NCBI GenBank assembly: GCA_003833135.1
Contig: QZLH01000017.1
Location: 136,065 to 168,800, forward strand
DNA: 32,736 nt
Direction of reading: 5' to 3'
Source: Oehlia diaphana
Taxonomy: Eukaryota; Glomeromycota; Glomeromycetes; Glomerales; Glomeraceae
Positions 1 to 13,749 of this stretch are shown here, in pieces. Under the pieces are notes generated by a model. The model had not been told where the DNA came from, made no database searches, and was given only the letters and a program-made list of their open reading frames with translations. The position numbers were made by a program, and so were the translations under genes. The first letter of the stretch is position 1. Each line of letters begins with the position of its first letter.

Positions 1-38
<38 letters not shown>
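1..38. repeat. poly(A) run at window start
   Basis: The window opens with 38 consecutive A. The true length cannot be known because the run reaches the edge. This suggests that the sequence record itself may start or break here. Confidence 0.9.
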
Positions 39-40
<2 letters not shown>

Positions 41-988
41 TAGGGTAAAGATTTAAATGATATAAATATAAAAAAAAAAAGGAAGTAAAAAAGAAAAAAA
101 AGGAAATGAAAGGATAATACGGAAAATTAATGAAGCGGGAAATCATGGATATATATATATGCGTATCAAAAAAAATAATGAAAAAGAAAAGATAATTAGA
201 CAAAAAAATTATATATATAATAACGAATGATTATAAAACAATTGATTATAATAAACATTATACGTTACCTAATAGTCAACAAGTATATAATAAATAATAA
301 TAATAATAATAAATAATCGTTTAAAAGAAAATAACAACAAAGGAAAACTTTTATATTAATAAAATATAATATAAAAATTTTTCTTTTCAAAACCAAAATA
401 TGAATATAATTGGTGTTAATTGTTATTTTTTTTCGAAATAAATAAAAATTGACAGGACAGGACTGAACTGGATGAAATGAAAGTAAAAAAAAAAAGACGC
501 AAAATTTATTATTTTATATATAAAAAAATTATTCAATTTATTTTTGTATATAAAGAAATATATTATATTTTTAATATAAAAAAAAAAATTTTTTTTTTTT
601 TATTAATTACCTTATGTAAAACAAATTATCATGTATATATATATATCGTACAACTTTAGGGGAATATAACAAAGAGAATAAATTGTTTATGTAGTAAAAG
701 AGTGGCAATAGTTTTAATATGGATTACACACACTAAAAAAAGACAAGAACAAAGGAAGCTAAATTATCACGAGAGGGGAGTGATGGATTAATACGACTGG
801 GCGGATTTTAGATAAAGAAATTAAAAGGTGATACCGAAATTCCGTAGAAAAATCGGTAGAAATTTGTTCCTGTTGAAAAGAAGAGGAAGAAAAAAATGTT
901 TTCTGGTGGGGAGTCTGAATATATATTAATTTTTTTTTTTTATTATTATTAAAAAAAGGGAGATTATTTTTAATATTATCGGTCTATT

Positions 989-1043
989 AAAAATAAAATA
1001 AAATAAAATAAAATAAAATAAAATAAAATAAAATAAATAATAA

Positions 1044-1120
<77 letters not shown>

Positions 1121-1138
1121 AAAAATAAAATAAAATAA
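989..1138. repeat. (AAAAT)n microsatellite plus poly(A)
   Basis: About nine AAAAT units (roughly 989-1036) run directly into an uninterrupted run of 73 A (1046-1118), then more AAAAT-like units up to about 1138. It is low-complexity DNA of the kind scattered through this window, and no associated element was recognised. Confidence 0.9.
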
Positions 1139-2518
1139 ATAAAAAAGAATTCAAAAAAAGACTTGTTTTACGTTTTTGGCAAACAAAGAAAAAAAAAAGT
1201 TAAATAATGATAAAATCCTTTACTTAGAAAGAATAAACATCAAATATTTGATCAAAATTATCGGATTGAATATCGGTTATTGATTTTAGAACATTGATAG
1301 ACCATATTAAGAATCAGTTTCTTCTTTAAAGCGAAATTTTTTTTTTATAAATAAAAAATAAGCTTTATTGTTTACGCTTACAAGATGTACGATTGATTTA
1401 CCATATTAAGTGAACAGCAATTTTATGACAAGCTTAATTAGGAAGGTAGCACAAATTGAGATTTCGGTAATGTGGTAATGTGTGTGTATATTCATGTTTT
1501 TGTTTTTACACATGTTTGAAAACTGCTTGAAACTACTTTAAATTTTTCAATCGTACTAATCCGTACGTAATAAATTAATTAATATTTTTTAATCATGCTA
1601 AAAACTAAAAAGTAGTAATCAAAAATCTAATTAAAATTAACGATAAATTAACGATTAAATTTTAACGCAAGGCTTAGTCACGTAGTTTACACTACATCTT
1701 TTAAATTTAAGAAAGTTATGCTATGACAAATATGACAAGGTAGACGTTGTTAATAATTTTTTTAAATGTAACAATATAACTATTAATAAAATGGGTTTAG
1801 TTTACATGTACTCTAATTTTTGTTTATATTTGGTCCAATTTCCTTGTAGGGAAAAGATTTTACGAGTTAACATTGGCTACTTACAAAGTAGGTTGATTAT
1901 TGTTAATCAGGGGATTCGGGTAATATTGTGCAAGTTGATAATCCACGAAACATATTTGTTATTTTTTTTTCTTTTTTTGCGGGGAAGTTATTACAATGGT
2001 TGAAAATATATAAATATGGAAAACAAGATTCATCAATTAATTGGTTAATTTAGTTTTTGGGTATATTATAAAAAATAAAACCAGTAAAACCAGTGAAAAA
2101 AATAAAAATAACGAAAAAACATTTAAAAATAATTCTTTTTTTTTCTTTTTAACTAATTAAAATAAAATCTTTTTTATCTATTCTATTATGGTAATTGGTT
2201 TAACATCGTCAAAGGAAGTTTTGTCACGATTTCAAGTGAATGCGTATTGTACGATTATTCATTGATGCAAATCATATTTTTGCATGATGAAAATAAAAAT
2301 ATTGAAAATAAATTCCTCAGCTGTTAAGAAATAAATTTCTATTCGTCAATAAATCTTTTGACCTATAATTAGAAATTTATATACCAATAAAAAAAATATA
2401 TATATATCTTTTCAAAAAAAAAAAAAAGAAGAAGAAGAAATATTAAAATATTAAAATATAAACTAGTTATTGTCTATTTTCATCAAAATATTATTTATAT
2501 GCGATATGAAAATCAATT

Positions 2519-2549
2519 AATTATACATATAATTACTATATGTATAATT
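2519..2549. repeat. 13-bp-stem hairpin
   Basis: A perfect inverted repeat with 13-bp arms (2519-2531 and 2537-2549) around a 5-nt loop ATTAC. The arms are all A/T except one G/C pair. It lies in gene-free DNA. It could form a cruciform or be a remnant of a small element; AT-rich composition makes chance occurrence less surprising. Confidence 0.6.
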
Positions 2550-4495
2550 TTGGCTATATGGCATAAGCAGCAAAAATAAGCAAAATAGCATAAAAATCAT
2601 ATAATGATATCCTAATATGTTAATTTGGACAAAAGTACTACAAATACTTTAATGCGATTTTTGCTTTTATAGAATTTCAAATTACTTATTTTGTTAAAGA
2701 AAACATATAAATTACCATAGGAGATATAATTGAGTATTACGGGGATCTTTGATATACAAAAATTTCCGATGTGCTATAAATATTGCTATAAATAAATAAG
2801 GATCGTCAATTAATTTATACAGGGGATACAGAGTATTAGGAGGACCGGGGTAAAGAATATAAACATCAATAAATATCAATAATATTTAATTTAAAAAAGA
2901 TCTACTTACATTACTAACATTGAAGTTTTATACAAATAAATCTGGAATGAATAGATTTACTATTTTTATATTCATTTATTTTTTTTTTCCATTTTATTTT
3001 TTATTTATCCAAATATATTCTGTAAAGATTAACCAAATTTAGAAAATAATTTTAATAATTCAAAATTTATGAGAAAAAATTCAGAAATTGAATATCCTTT
3101 TAAGGAATATAAGTGATTTAAAAAATCAAATCCGGTTAACTACTTATTTAATTAATTAATGATGTATTAAATAAATGATTTACCTGTATCTAATACGACT
3201 TTTTTTTTAACGAAAATATTAGAAAAAGTTTTTTAATTATTTTGATTGGTTTATAACTTTAATACTTTATACTGACTTATTAATAGTATTATTAACATGA
3301 CCCAAGTGTAAAAAAATTGTTTCTTTTGAAACTTTTTTCAAATTTATTCAAATGATTGGTTATTTGATTTTACTGTTTTTGAACCGGTTTAAATTGACAA
3401 GATATTTGTAAAACATTAACTATTGAACTAGATGTTTAATTGTTTTTTTTCCTTGTATAATTTTATAATTTTTTTAACAAAGAAATTTACCCCTCCAAAA
3501 CATATTTTTTTTTTCTATATAGAACATGTAACAACATGTAACGATTGTAACGTATACTATGTTTGTCTGTGTATACTGGTTCGCGTTAAAGTAGGAGTCT
3601 TAATTTTGGTCACATTTAAGAGGCGCAGCAATCTTGTTACGTCATTTACGTCACACAATCAAACATGCATTGCGAAATCAAACGAATCAAAATTCCCATT
3701 GTACTTTTGACAATGTTAAAGTATTTTACCATTTTTTCTTGTTAAAAAAAAAAAATTATGATCAAATTATATTAATTATATTTTTAATAATGGTCTTTGT
3801 TTAAGAATTGTTTATTTATTTGTTTTTTTTTTTTAAAAAAAAAAAAATAGCATAATTACTTTTTTTGTAAGTTGATAATTATAATTATGACTTGGGAATT
3901 GCTTTTGCATGCTGTAGAAAATTTAAAGAGACTAAATATTAATAATTATATATACAATTATGTAATGATTAAATAATAATAAGAAAAAATTATATTATTG
4001 TTTCTTTTGACATATGTATGAATTAAATGAAAGGTGTATGAATGAATACTTACGAAATTTTACGTATTAATCATATTAATAGTATTAATTGTATTTTGAT
4101 TGTATTTAATTGCATTAATTATATTATTTGTATCTATTTGTATATTTGTATATTTGTATCAAATATTTTTTTTAAGGGAGGATGAACCATCAAATATTAC
4201 CGCAGTAATATGCAATATTAACGATATTACGATTTTCTTCTCAAATATGATCGTGTAGAACATATAAAAATTATTCATATGAAATTACTATTTACAGTAC
4301 GAATTTAACATAGTAAATCGTACTACTTGATTTCAATTTTTAATTTGTTCTTGATAAAATTATTTTTATTTTTTATTTTTTTTTTATTTTTCATTTTTAT
4401 TTTATTTATTTTAATATTTCGTATATCTTAAAAACTTTCCTTGTCTATTCAAAAAAGAGATTTATTTTTTTTTTTTAAAAAAATGAACAAATAAA

Positions 4496-4580
4496 ATAAT
4501 AAACGAATAAATAATAAACGAATAAAATAATAAACAAATAAGTTAATGAATAAGTTAATGAATAAGTTAATAAAAATAAA
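4496..4580. repeat. short tandem repeats (AATAAACG- and GAATAAGTTAAT-type)
   Basis: Several degenerate AATAAACGAATAA units are followed by about three copies of GAATAAGTTAAT (the last one partial). This is simple-sequence DNA with no coding frame. Confidence 0.7.
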
Positions 4581-5406
4581 TTAATTGAACGAATAAATTT
4601 ACAAATTTTCATTTCATTTTCTTACCATGAATGTTAATTTCATTCATGTTATTTACTTTAATAATTCACATGCAGCAGATTTGTTTATTAAAAAAGTTCA
4701 TGTTCTGAATTTTTTTTACCTTTACACACGCTGTTTGTTTATTTACAAAATATTACATACGCTTTTAAAAAAGATGTGATGGATTAAATCACTCATGGGA
4801 AAGTGAGAAACGCATTTTTTCCTAAAATAATAAAAGAATTAAAATACTTAATCTTATATTCTCATTCTAACTTAAATCATATTACCGGCATTAATCATAC
4901 GTTCAATAAAATTTCATCCAATAGAATTTCATCAATGATAGAAAGGTTTTTGTTTTGTTTTCCAAATTAAATTTTTAAAAAGTCTAGTCATTAATTCTTT
5001 TCTTCTGAACTTACGTAAATACGTAAATAACATTCCGTATAATTCTATTTATAGTAATTATATATCATCAATTTTTGTTTAATCTACTGTATCCAAACTT
5101 TACATACCACTTTCTAATGATGAAAAAGAAAAAAAAAAAAAAAAAAGTCATTGGTTAAACATCTTAAGATACGCGCAGCCTTCTTGTTTACCATAAATTG
5201 AATTTTCGGAATTTCTATTTCGGAATAAACTTTAAAGCGCGACTCAATTCCTTTAAAAAAAACTACGCAAATAGGAAATATATCGGGACGGAAAGAAATC
5301 GGATATTTCATTATTAAAAATTAAAGTTCATTATTAATAATTACATTAAAAGTAAATATTTATCACATCCTTTTTATTAATAATAATAATATTTTTGAAC
5401 GATAAG

Positions 5407-5443
5407 AAAAAAAAAAAAAAAAAAAAAATTTTTTTTTTTTTTT
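5407..5443. repeat. A-tract/T-tract palindrome
   Basis: A run of 22 A (5407-5428) is followed directly by 15 T (5429-5443), forming a self-complementary tract. Similar but shorter A/T palindromes occur near 580-602 and 28190-28312. Such tracts are expected to exclude nucleosomes and are hard to assemble accurately. Confidence 0.85.
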
Positions 5444-7550
5444 CTTTTTTATCTTTTTATGACTTGAATGATTTAATGATTTTTTTTAAAAAAAGTTTAC
5501 TCAAAAATTTCTATATATACTTTTATAGAATTAGATCTTCAACACATCTGACTATGGTTTAACAGTTTCAAACCTAAATTTAAATTTATACCATTATTGA
5601 TATGTATATATATTTTATTTAATATATAATGAAACAGAAAAATCGATCAAGGGTGGTGGGCGTATAGTCTGTTCGCCCATTGACTTTTGGTTGTAATACA
5701 ATGCATCTTGTAATACAAATTTAGAAATTACCTAAAGAGTTTAAGTGTCATTAAAGTGTCATGTACTCATTGTAAATGAGTTTGATAACCCCTGTAGACC
5801 CCTGTATTAAGTAGTAACACGACATAATGACTAATACTATTTTGTCTTTTTTGTTCAATCGTATGATCCGCTGTCAGAAATTTTTACCAGATTTAGTAAA
5901 TTTAAATCCTATGCGGCCGATATGTCAGTCACCGAACCATTTTTTTTCGCTGTTTCGTGATTTAAAAAATTATTTATTAAAATTTTCAGGCGTGAGGATC
6001 TTCCAACTTTACTTTTTAATGATTAAATGTTAAGACCATAATTAGAAATTAGGCTGAAAAAATTTTTTAATTTTTTTAATTTATTGCATCAATGTCTACA
6101 TAGAGTTTAAAGAAGGCTGATAAATTTGGTAAATTTCATTATTATTTTATGATTTGCAATTTCGGATATTCATTTTTTTTTTTAAAAAAAAAACTTTTAC
6201 ATGAAAATACATGAAATCATTATACCCTTTCGGAAAATAAAAAATTTTACTATATCTGATATATCGAAATAGTTTTGAAACCCATGTTTAAAAAAAAGAT
6301 TAATTACGTATTGTATCACATACGATATATATTCTGATCAATGAAAAAAAAAAGAGGATCTACGAAAAAAAATACTGTATAAAATTATTATTAGACGAAT
6401 AAATCAAGATTTCAAGAAATTTTTTTCATTTAAAATCATTTTAAAAAATAAAATAAAAAAAAATTTTTATATTTTATAATATTTTTTATATTTTATATAT
6501 TTTATATATACATGTTTTTATATAATCAAAATATAAATTAGATTGCTTTTTTTATATAACTTATACTTTTCGTTTATTCTAAATTGAGAATTCAAAAGAA
6601 TCAATGAAAAAAAAAAAACTTCTTTAAATATGATGGATAAAATCTTCTTCGTTGATTGAAACTAACTTTAATACTTGTATTATAAAAAATACTATTATAT
6701 TATTACAAATTATTACAAAATAATTTTAAAATAATTATAAAATATTATTAAATTAATTAAATAATTGATTATAATTTAAAAAAGTTTCTAAACTTTTTTT
6801 GGATCTCTTACAGAAAATTCCTAATTGAAATCGCGTCTTTTTTAGGTAAATTAATTAAATTTTTATTTTCCCATTTATGCGCAAGTGTCGGGAGTGAAAT
6901 AACGCAAGATTTCGGTTTTCCCCAAATTTCATCAATCTCGACGCGAGTCAAACTTTAATATTTCCTTTAAAAGTTTTTATTACTTACACCAATAAGTGAA
7001 GAATTTCGTTACAGAAACATTTTTTGAACATTTCTAATCTTGGAGAACAAGAAGAAAAATGATGAATTGTAGGCAATAGGTATATATTCGGTTATGATTA
7101 TTCAGTTGATTTTCGGATTTTTCTTTGGTAAGTTTAAATAGATTATATAGTTTATATATAGTTTATATATAGTTTACATAGTTTACATATTTTACATCTC
7201 CTTTTTTTTTAGATCATTTAAGGGAGAATACACATGCACAAAAAAAAAAAAGCCAAAAAAGCGAGATAAAGTTGTGTTGCTATTTAATTATGCTGCATCA
7301 TTTATTACTGTATGTATAATATCGCGTTTAGTAATCGTTTAAATTAAATTTGTAATAATTAATAATTTTAATTTGTTAAAAAAAAGTTAAAAGGGGTGTG
7401 AATTGTTTATGATTATTTATGATATGTTATATGGTAATTTTAAATTAATTTTCATTTTTTTAAACAAAGAAATTTTTTAGATCAAAAAAAAAAAAAAAAA
7501 TATTTTTTCGTTTAATCTAACGAGGGAAAAGTTTGGTAAATATTATGCGC

Positions 7551-7590
7551 TTATTATGTCTTATTATGTCTTATTATGTCTTATTATGTC
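7551..7590. repeat. perfect 4 x 10-bp tandem repeat
   Basis: Four exact head-to-tail copies of TTATTATGTC, flanked by GCGC on the left and GTGCG on the right. The lack of any divergence suggests recent expansion. Confidence 0.95.
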
Positions 7591-7768
7591 GTGCGTTAAT
7601 AATATTATCTGCTTATGTTGCGTTTAACTATGCTGAGTTACAAATATTCAAAAAGCATGAGGGTTTTTTCTATATTTACAAAATATTTTGTTTAATTATT
7701 TAAAATTTATAATTTTTGCATCATTTAAAATTAAAATTAATCGCGTGATTATGAAATGAATGAAGTAT

Positions 7769-7808
7769 TTGGATGTTAAGTTACCGCAGTAGCGTCTTTA
7801 ACATCCAA
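7769..7808. repeat. 11-bp-stem hairpin
   Basis: TTGGATGTTAA (7769-7779) is perfectly inverted at 7798-7808, around an 18-nt loop of higher GC content (GTTACCGCAGTAGCGTCT). It lies in gene-free DNA and could be a foldback remnant. Confidence 0.6.
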
Positions 7809-8744
7809 TCAAAAAAATATAAATTGGTTTCTTAGTTATCTTTATTTGGTCAAAGAATGCGAGAATGCGAGGTTTTAATTAATTAAAAAAAAAATAAAAA
7901 TAAAAATAAAAACAATAAAATAAATAAAAAATGAAAAAAAAAAGTTAAAAAAAATAATAAAAAAAAAATAAAAATAAATAAATAAATAAAAATGAAAAAA
8001 TTCAAAAAAAAAAAAGAAATATTTAATGGTTTAAAATAAAATTACCAATCAGCCCATGCTTTATTATGCTTTATTGCTTTTTTTTGTACATTCTCAACTC
8101 TCGTTTTCTACCGAAAATTTTTTTTGTCTTTGTATTATTTTTCATTATTCCCATTTCATTATTCCAATTCATTGCTTTACAAGTACTGTACATATTTAAA
8201 ATTTTTTTTTACACAATTATCTCTCTCATGCTTTACAAGTACATATTGACAATTATTCTCTATGTTATTAAATATTTAAATTAATCAAAATAAAAATAAT
8301 AATATATAATAATATATAAATGATAAATAAATAAATAAAACAAAACTCGGAATTTTTTTTAAAAAAGTTTTAAATTCTAATTAAAAATTACTTGAAATCC
8401 GATAAAAAAAAAAAAATTTCAAATTCGGAAAATTCGAATCGCCGAAGTTATTGAGGTTTGAGATTATTTCAAATCAAAAAAAAAAATATTGTTAAAAATC
8501 GAAATATATATTTAAAATTTTCATATCGGGAGTAAAAAAACAAAAGGAAAGATTATTACTTTTTTTTTTTTTTTAATAATTTTTTTTTTTGAAAGCGAAC
8601 AAACTTTTTACGTGCTAAATATTATAATGTTGTTATAGATTATAATATATAGTAAGACTCGTTTTTAAAAAAAAATCCTAAAAATCGATGTAACCAAGTA
8701 GTTATAGTATATGTTATAAGAAATATGTAGGTAAATGACAACTA

Positions 8745-8872
8745 CAAGTGCCGCCCGCTATAATGACATTCTTGATATAATGTGATTTATTATGTTTTAT
8801 ATTATGATATAAAGGAATCCAAAACATTGATATGTCGTTATAATGAGGTGCCGTTATAACGGGCGGCATTTG
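8745..8872. mobile_element. 128-bp mariner/pogo-like MITE with TA target duplication
   Basis: The termini are inverted repeats: CAAGTGCCGCCCGCTATAA at the left end, and at the right end TTATAACGGGCGGCATTTG, whose reverse complement differs at two positions. A TA dinucleotide flanks each side (8743-8744 and 8873-8874), the target-site duplication of Tc1/mariner/pogo transposons. A second partial copy of the GTGCCGTTATAA motif lies just inside the right end. The 128-bp element has no coding capacity, so any mobility would need a transposase from elsewhere. The GC-rich termini stand out from the surrounding AT-rich DNA. Class assignment rests on the TA duplication and terminal-repeat layout only. 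Confidence 0.8.
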
Positions 8873-8964
8873 TATTAATTTTCATAAATTCATTCCTATC
8901 TGTCAAAATTTATCATTTATATTCTCTATGTTCTCGTGTTACTTCGTAAAGTTCGCTGAATAAA

Positions 8965-9057
8965 CGCTTGCGATACTTGAATAGACACATGAATCTCTGG
9001 TTTGACATTTGAATAGACGCCTGCGATTAGAATGAATCTCTGATTGATACTTGAACC
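8965..9057. repeat. imperfect ~50-bp tandem duplication
   Basis: Two diverged copies lie head to tail. Each begins CGC(T/C)TGCGAT, contains ATGAATCTCTG, and ends in a TTGA...TTGAA block (first copy from 8965, second from 9018). The second copy is about 10 nt shorter. The repeat lies about 440 bp upstream of the ADP-ribosyltransferase-like gene and could be part of its promoter region. Confidence 0.6.
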
Positions 9058-9494
9058 TTCTCATTGTTGTCTTTCATCTTCCGTTTTTGAATTATTCAAT
9101 ATACGGATCCCTTTTTTAACGATTTCATAAATCTTAGATATTAAAGAATGGTGAACGCAAGAATAATAGAAAAAATATTTTAACGCGAGTATGTAAAAAT
9201 TTTTTTTGAAAGCCATAAATTACAGCGTTTAGACGGTTTAGTACTGTATTTCTATCTCATAAAATATTTTTAATCTCGGCTGGCATTACGGCATTAGGAA
9301 TAAGTGACGATTGTTAATAATGTGACACGTAACTTCTTGTTTGATTAAGTGATCATCCGGAATTTCGATAATTCTGGCCAAAATCTAAAACACAATTTTC
9401 TGGAAGATCTATGATTTTATTATTTTTTTATTTTTTTTTTTTAAGAAAAAAGCAGTTACTGTTTTATTCGTACATTATTCTGTCACTAAAAGAA

Positions 9495-10910
9495 ATGACC
9501 GATCTACACAAACAATATGAAACTATGCTGGAAGTTATACGTTCAGACAGAACGCTTGTTTTTCCTCCCCCAGTTAATGAACCTGATAAGTTGACTGAAC
9601 ATTTAAACACGATAGATCTTAGAGATCATCCTGTTAACGGACGTAAACTTTTAAAATATTTCGTCTCATTATATGGTAGAGACTTAACCAAACAAACAAT
9701 CGCAAGAGTAGTCGAATATTTGTGGGTGAATGCATCTCCACAAGAAAAGACTGAATACGTTCTTTTGGCCTCCTCGGTGAACGTAAGTAAACCAAATTCA
9801 AAATTTACTTTTCTCAATTTATTGATTTCATCACTAATCTCGATATTATTTTTCATTACAGAGTATTAACATAAAGACGTCTGAAGCAGATTTAACGACA
9901 GCTAAATCAGATTCACCAGTCAAGAGTTTTATAGACATTGGATATTTCAATTTAAACGATGTTATTTCATGGTGGGAAGAAGAAAAAGAATTTTATGAAG
10001 AGGACAGTTACGATGATATTATGTTATCCTTCTTTAGGGAGAAATTTGGTAATTTAAAGGACTTTATGGACATTGTCGATGATAAATACTTCTCACCACA
10101 AACAAAGATTGCATTATTGGATTTTTACAATAATTTTTTGCCAATTTTTTATGATTATACGCCTTGGGAATGGTTTTCCTGGTATATTCGTATGAAATGT
10201 AAGTCCACAAGTACGCCAACATCATGTCCTTTCAATTCGGTCGAGACTAAGTTACCAGAAAATTTGCAACATTTTCATTACCCAGGAACTATCTCTAAAA
10301 AAGTTATAAATAAAGAGGCGGAACAATTTGGGGAATTTATTAATTCAAAAATTGCGGAGAATTATCAACAAACAATTCAAAAGTTTGGTACCATGGAACA
10401 AGTAGTGTTCATGCATCCCGTATCGCCCAGAAAATTGATCTTACAGTATGCAGTCACTTTGGACATGCTTTCGGCTTTCATCGCAGTTTTTATATCGGTG
10501 AAAATCTTAGATTTTGTCTTTTTCGGGCATTGAAAGCAGCGAATACTTCAAGTGTAAACTGCGCATTAGTGGTTTTTTGTATAAATGAAGAGGAATTATG
10601 CTTAATTCGGGATTGTTTGAAGCTAGTGTGTCGTGAAGACTCGCAAGATCAGGATAATACTGGTAATATTTGGGAAGAAATTGTCCAAGCTTCCAAAGAT
10701 TCAAATGGTAATAGCAACCTGTGTGAAGATCCAATACGACCAAATGTACAATGGGTTGAAGGGCCAAGTCTGAAAAAAGGTAGAGATGGTGATGGTTGGG
10801 TGCCAAAAAAGGGGGAGATCATTCGATCCTTCAGGACTGATGAAAGCACAAAATTTCTTCAAAGTCAAATGGCTTTTATTATTACCTTTAAAAATCCATT
10901 AGTTAATTAA
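9495..10910 (+). CDS. DUF3990/PARP-like ADP-ribosyltransferase-fold protein, interrupted frame
   Basis: Exon 1 is 9495-9782, starting MTDLHKQ and ending SSVN. A clean 79-nt GTAAGT...TTACAG intron (9783-9861) leads in phase into exon 2 at 9862. The N-terminal ~260 residues match no family I know. The frame then shifts by one near the A4 run at 10379-10382. In the first frame the protein stops at 10533 (about 319 aa). In the other frame, open to TAA at 10908-10910, it reads WYHGTSS, KIDLTVCSHFG, SFYIG, then a long A-rich helix and VVFCI. That order is typical of ADP-ribosyltransferase folds (first motif H, second motif Y) such as DUF3990. An SQMAF segment near the C-terminus resembles the last strand. 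Either one base is missing (about 445 aa if continuous) or a 185-nt intron (10199-10383, GTAAGT...AAAAG) is removed. Substrate unknown; no toxin role is implied. It converges with the kinase gene. Confidence 0.65.
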
Positions 10911-12233
10911 TTATCCATTTTTTGAATCATATTGTCATTTTTATTGTATCAATCAAATGTTATTCATTTCTTGCGTGCCTTTAATTTACCGGTTTAAGTT
11001 CAATTTTATAAGTTTCGTGAGATCTTAAAAAAGATTTAGCTTATAATTTGCTAAATCAATAAGTAAATTAATTTTATTTATTCATTTATTTTATGAATTA
11101 ATAATACTCTTCATTTCAGAAGATGTGAACGAAAGGGTACTATGATCAATTTTCTTTAAAAATCTGGAGAATTTTAGACACTTTCCATACGTACATGTAA
11201 TTCTATTTATGAAAAGATTCATGGCAAATATATTTAATCCAGTGTGTGATTTCTGGATGTCCACTAAACGAGTAAAAAATTCCTCGTCCACCAAATTCAT
11301 TTATTTTGTACCGTAAGGCAAAACAAAAAATGTCAATAGTCTAGTTTTATAAGTCTAGATGGTCTAATTTGATCTACGTCTATATATACTTCGTGATATG
11401 GAATTTTGAATTAGCACGTATGTCAAGAACATTATTTAAATTCTTTAGTTCTCCGAACTGGACTTATACAATCAAAAATAGTTGGGACCAACACTGGGTT
11501 AATTCGATTTCATAATGTTAAAAATCTTGAATTTTTGATTATTAGTTTTTCTCAAAATAGTATTGTATGTAATGATATTGTTAACAACAGAAATAGAAAC
11601 AAATATGAAGCGTGAAGCATGATAGAGTCGAAAAAAAAAAAATCCACCTGTAGAATTTACAAATTGTTTCATGCCTTAGAATCACATACTATCATGTATA
11701 TTTTTAATTTATTCATAAATTATTATATACTTAAGTAAGATTATCAATAAAAACATGATTGAAAATGTACGACTATATCTACAATCCCGACAGAACTTTT
11801 CAATAAATATTCCAATTTTTTTTTTTTTTGTAATCAAGCGATTAAAAATAACCCTCGCCAGCGCCAAACCTCGTAGTCCCAATAACCTCAATGCTAAACC
11901 CCCTAATGAAATGACCGATTAAAAATAATTAAAATGTACTAAAATTTTCCCAATAGTCCATCCCTATTTACAATTATTTCCGGATTTTTGAAGTATTTTA
12001 ATAATTATTCAATTGATGCTAAATATTTAAAGCTTTTTAGTTCTTCTTAAGTCTTAACCCAATAATTCAATACTCAAATTTCCTAATATTAACGTTATAA
12101 TTACTAATAATGTGATATATATATATGTGTGTGTGTAAAATTTTAAGTCTTGTGATATAATAATAATAAATGAAATAATAAATGTTCATGTTTAATGTTC
12201 GTATTTTGATTATATAATTTTTTTTTTTTTTTT
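10911..12233. other. 1.3-kb intergenic region between convergent genes
   Basis: This is the shared 3' flank of the ADP-ribosyltransferase-like gene (+) and the kinase gene (-). A minus-strand open frame at 11091-11300 (69 codons) has fairly protein-like composition, but I see no domain, splice partner or promoter, so I do not call it a gene. A short GC-richer block with flanking 13-bp direct repeats (11839-11928) and a (TG)n/(TA)n tract near 12115-12135 are also present. Confidence 0.55.
11839..11928. repeat. GC-richer block flanked by 13-bp direct repeats
   Basis: CGATTAAAAATAA occurs at 11839-11851 and again at 11916-11928, bracketing 64 bp that are clearly richer in G+C than the surroundings (CCCTCGCCAGCGCC...). 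It may be a fragment of a repeat family or a small insertion; I recognise no element. Confidence 0.5.

Positions 12234-13749
<1,516 letters not shown>

Larger units (their letters stand above)
1..9494. other. 9.5-kb gene-free AT-rich region
   Basis: I find no open reading frame here with protein-like composition, no recognisable domain and no tRNA or rRNA. Open frames of 60-90 codons exist (for example 3432-3710 and 5827-6033), but they read as translated AT-rich noise with Phe/Ile/Lys/Tyr-rich content and no splice partners. The region contains poly(A) and (AAAAT)n tracts, several hairpins, short tandem repeats and one MITE, each listed separately. About 250 bp just upstream of 9495 is probably the promoter and 5' leader of the ADP-ribosyltransferase-like gene. 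A TTTTTTTTTTAAG tract near 9430 could be the acceptor of a 5'-UTR intron. Confidence 0.7.

Noticed and set aside
3432..3710. 92-codon plus-strand frame
   Set aside because: No domain, no splice sites leading to further exons, and the start is a poly-T translation.
5650..5682. TGGGCG...CGCCCA hairpin
   Set aside because: Only six paired bases and no further symmetry; too weak to report as an element.
9411..9494. Upstream in-frame ATG of the ADP-ribosyltransferase-like gene
   Set aside because: The extra 28 residues (MILLFFYFFFLRKK...) come from a poly-T tract. The second ATG at 9495 starts a protein-like sequence, and a pyrimidine-AAG site between them suggests a leader.
10199..10285. 87-nt intron (GTAAGT to CCCAG) in the ADP-ribosyltransferase-like gene
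   Set aside because: It would join into an immediate TGA stop and does not change the frame, so it cannot explain the frame break.
11091..11300. 69-codon minus-strand frame ending KSIINS
   Set aside because: Composition is fairly protein-like, but I see no domain, no splice partner and no promoter; it may be a gene relic at best.
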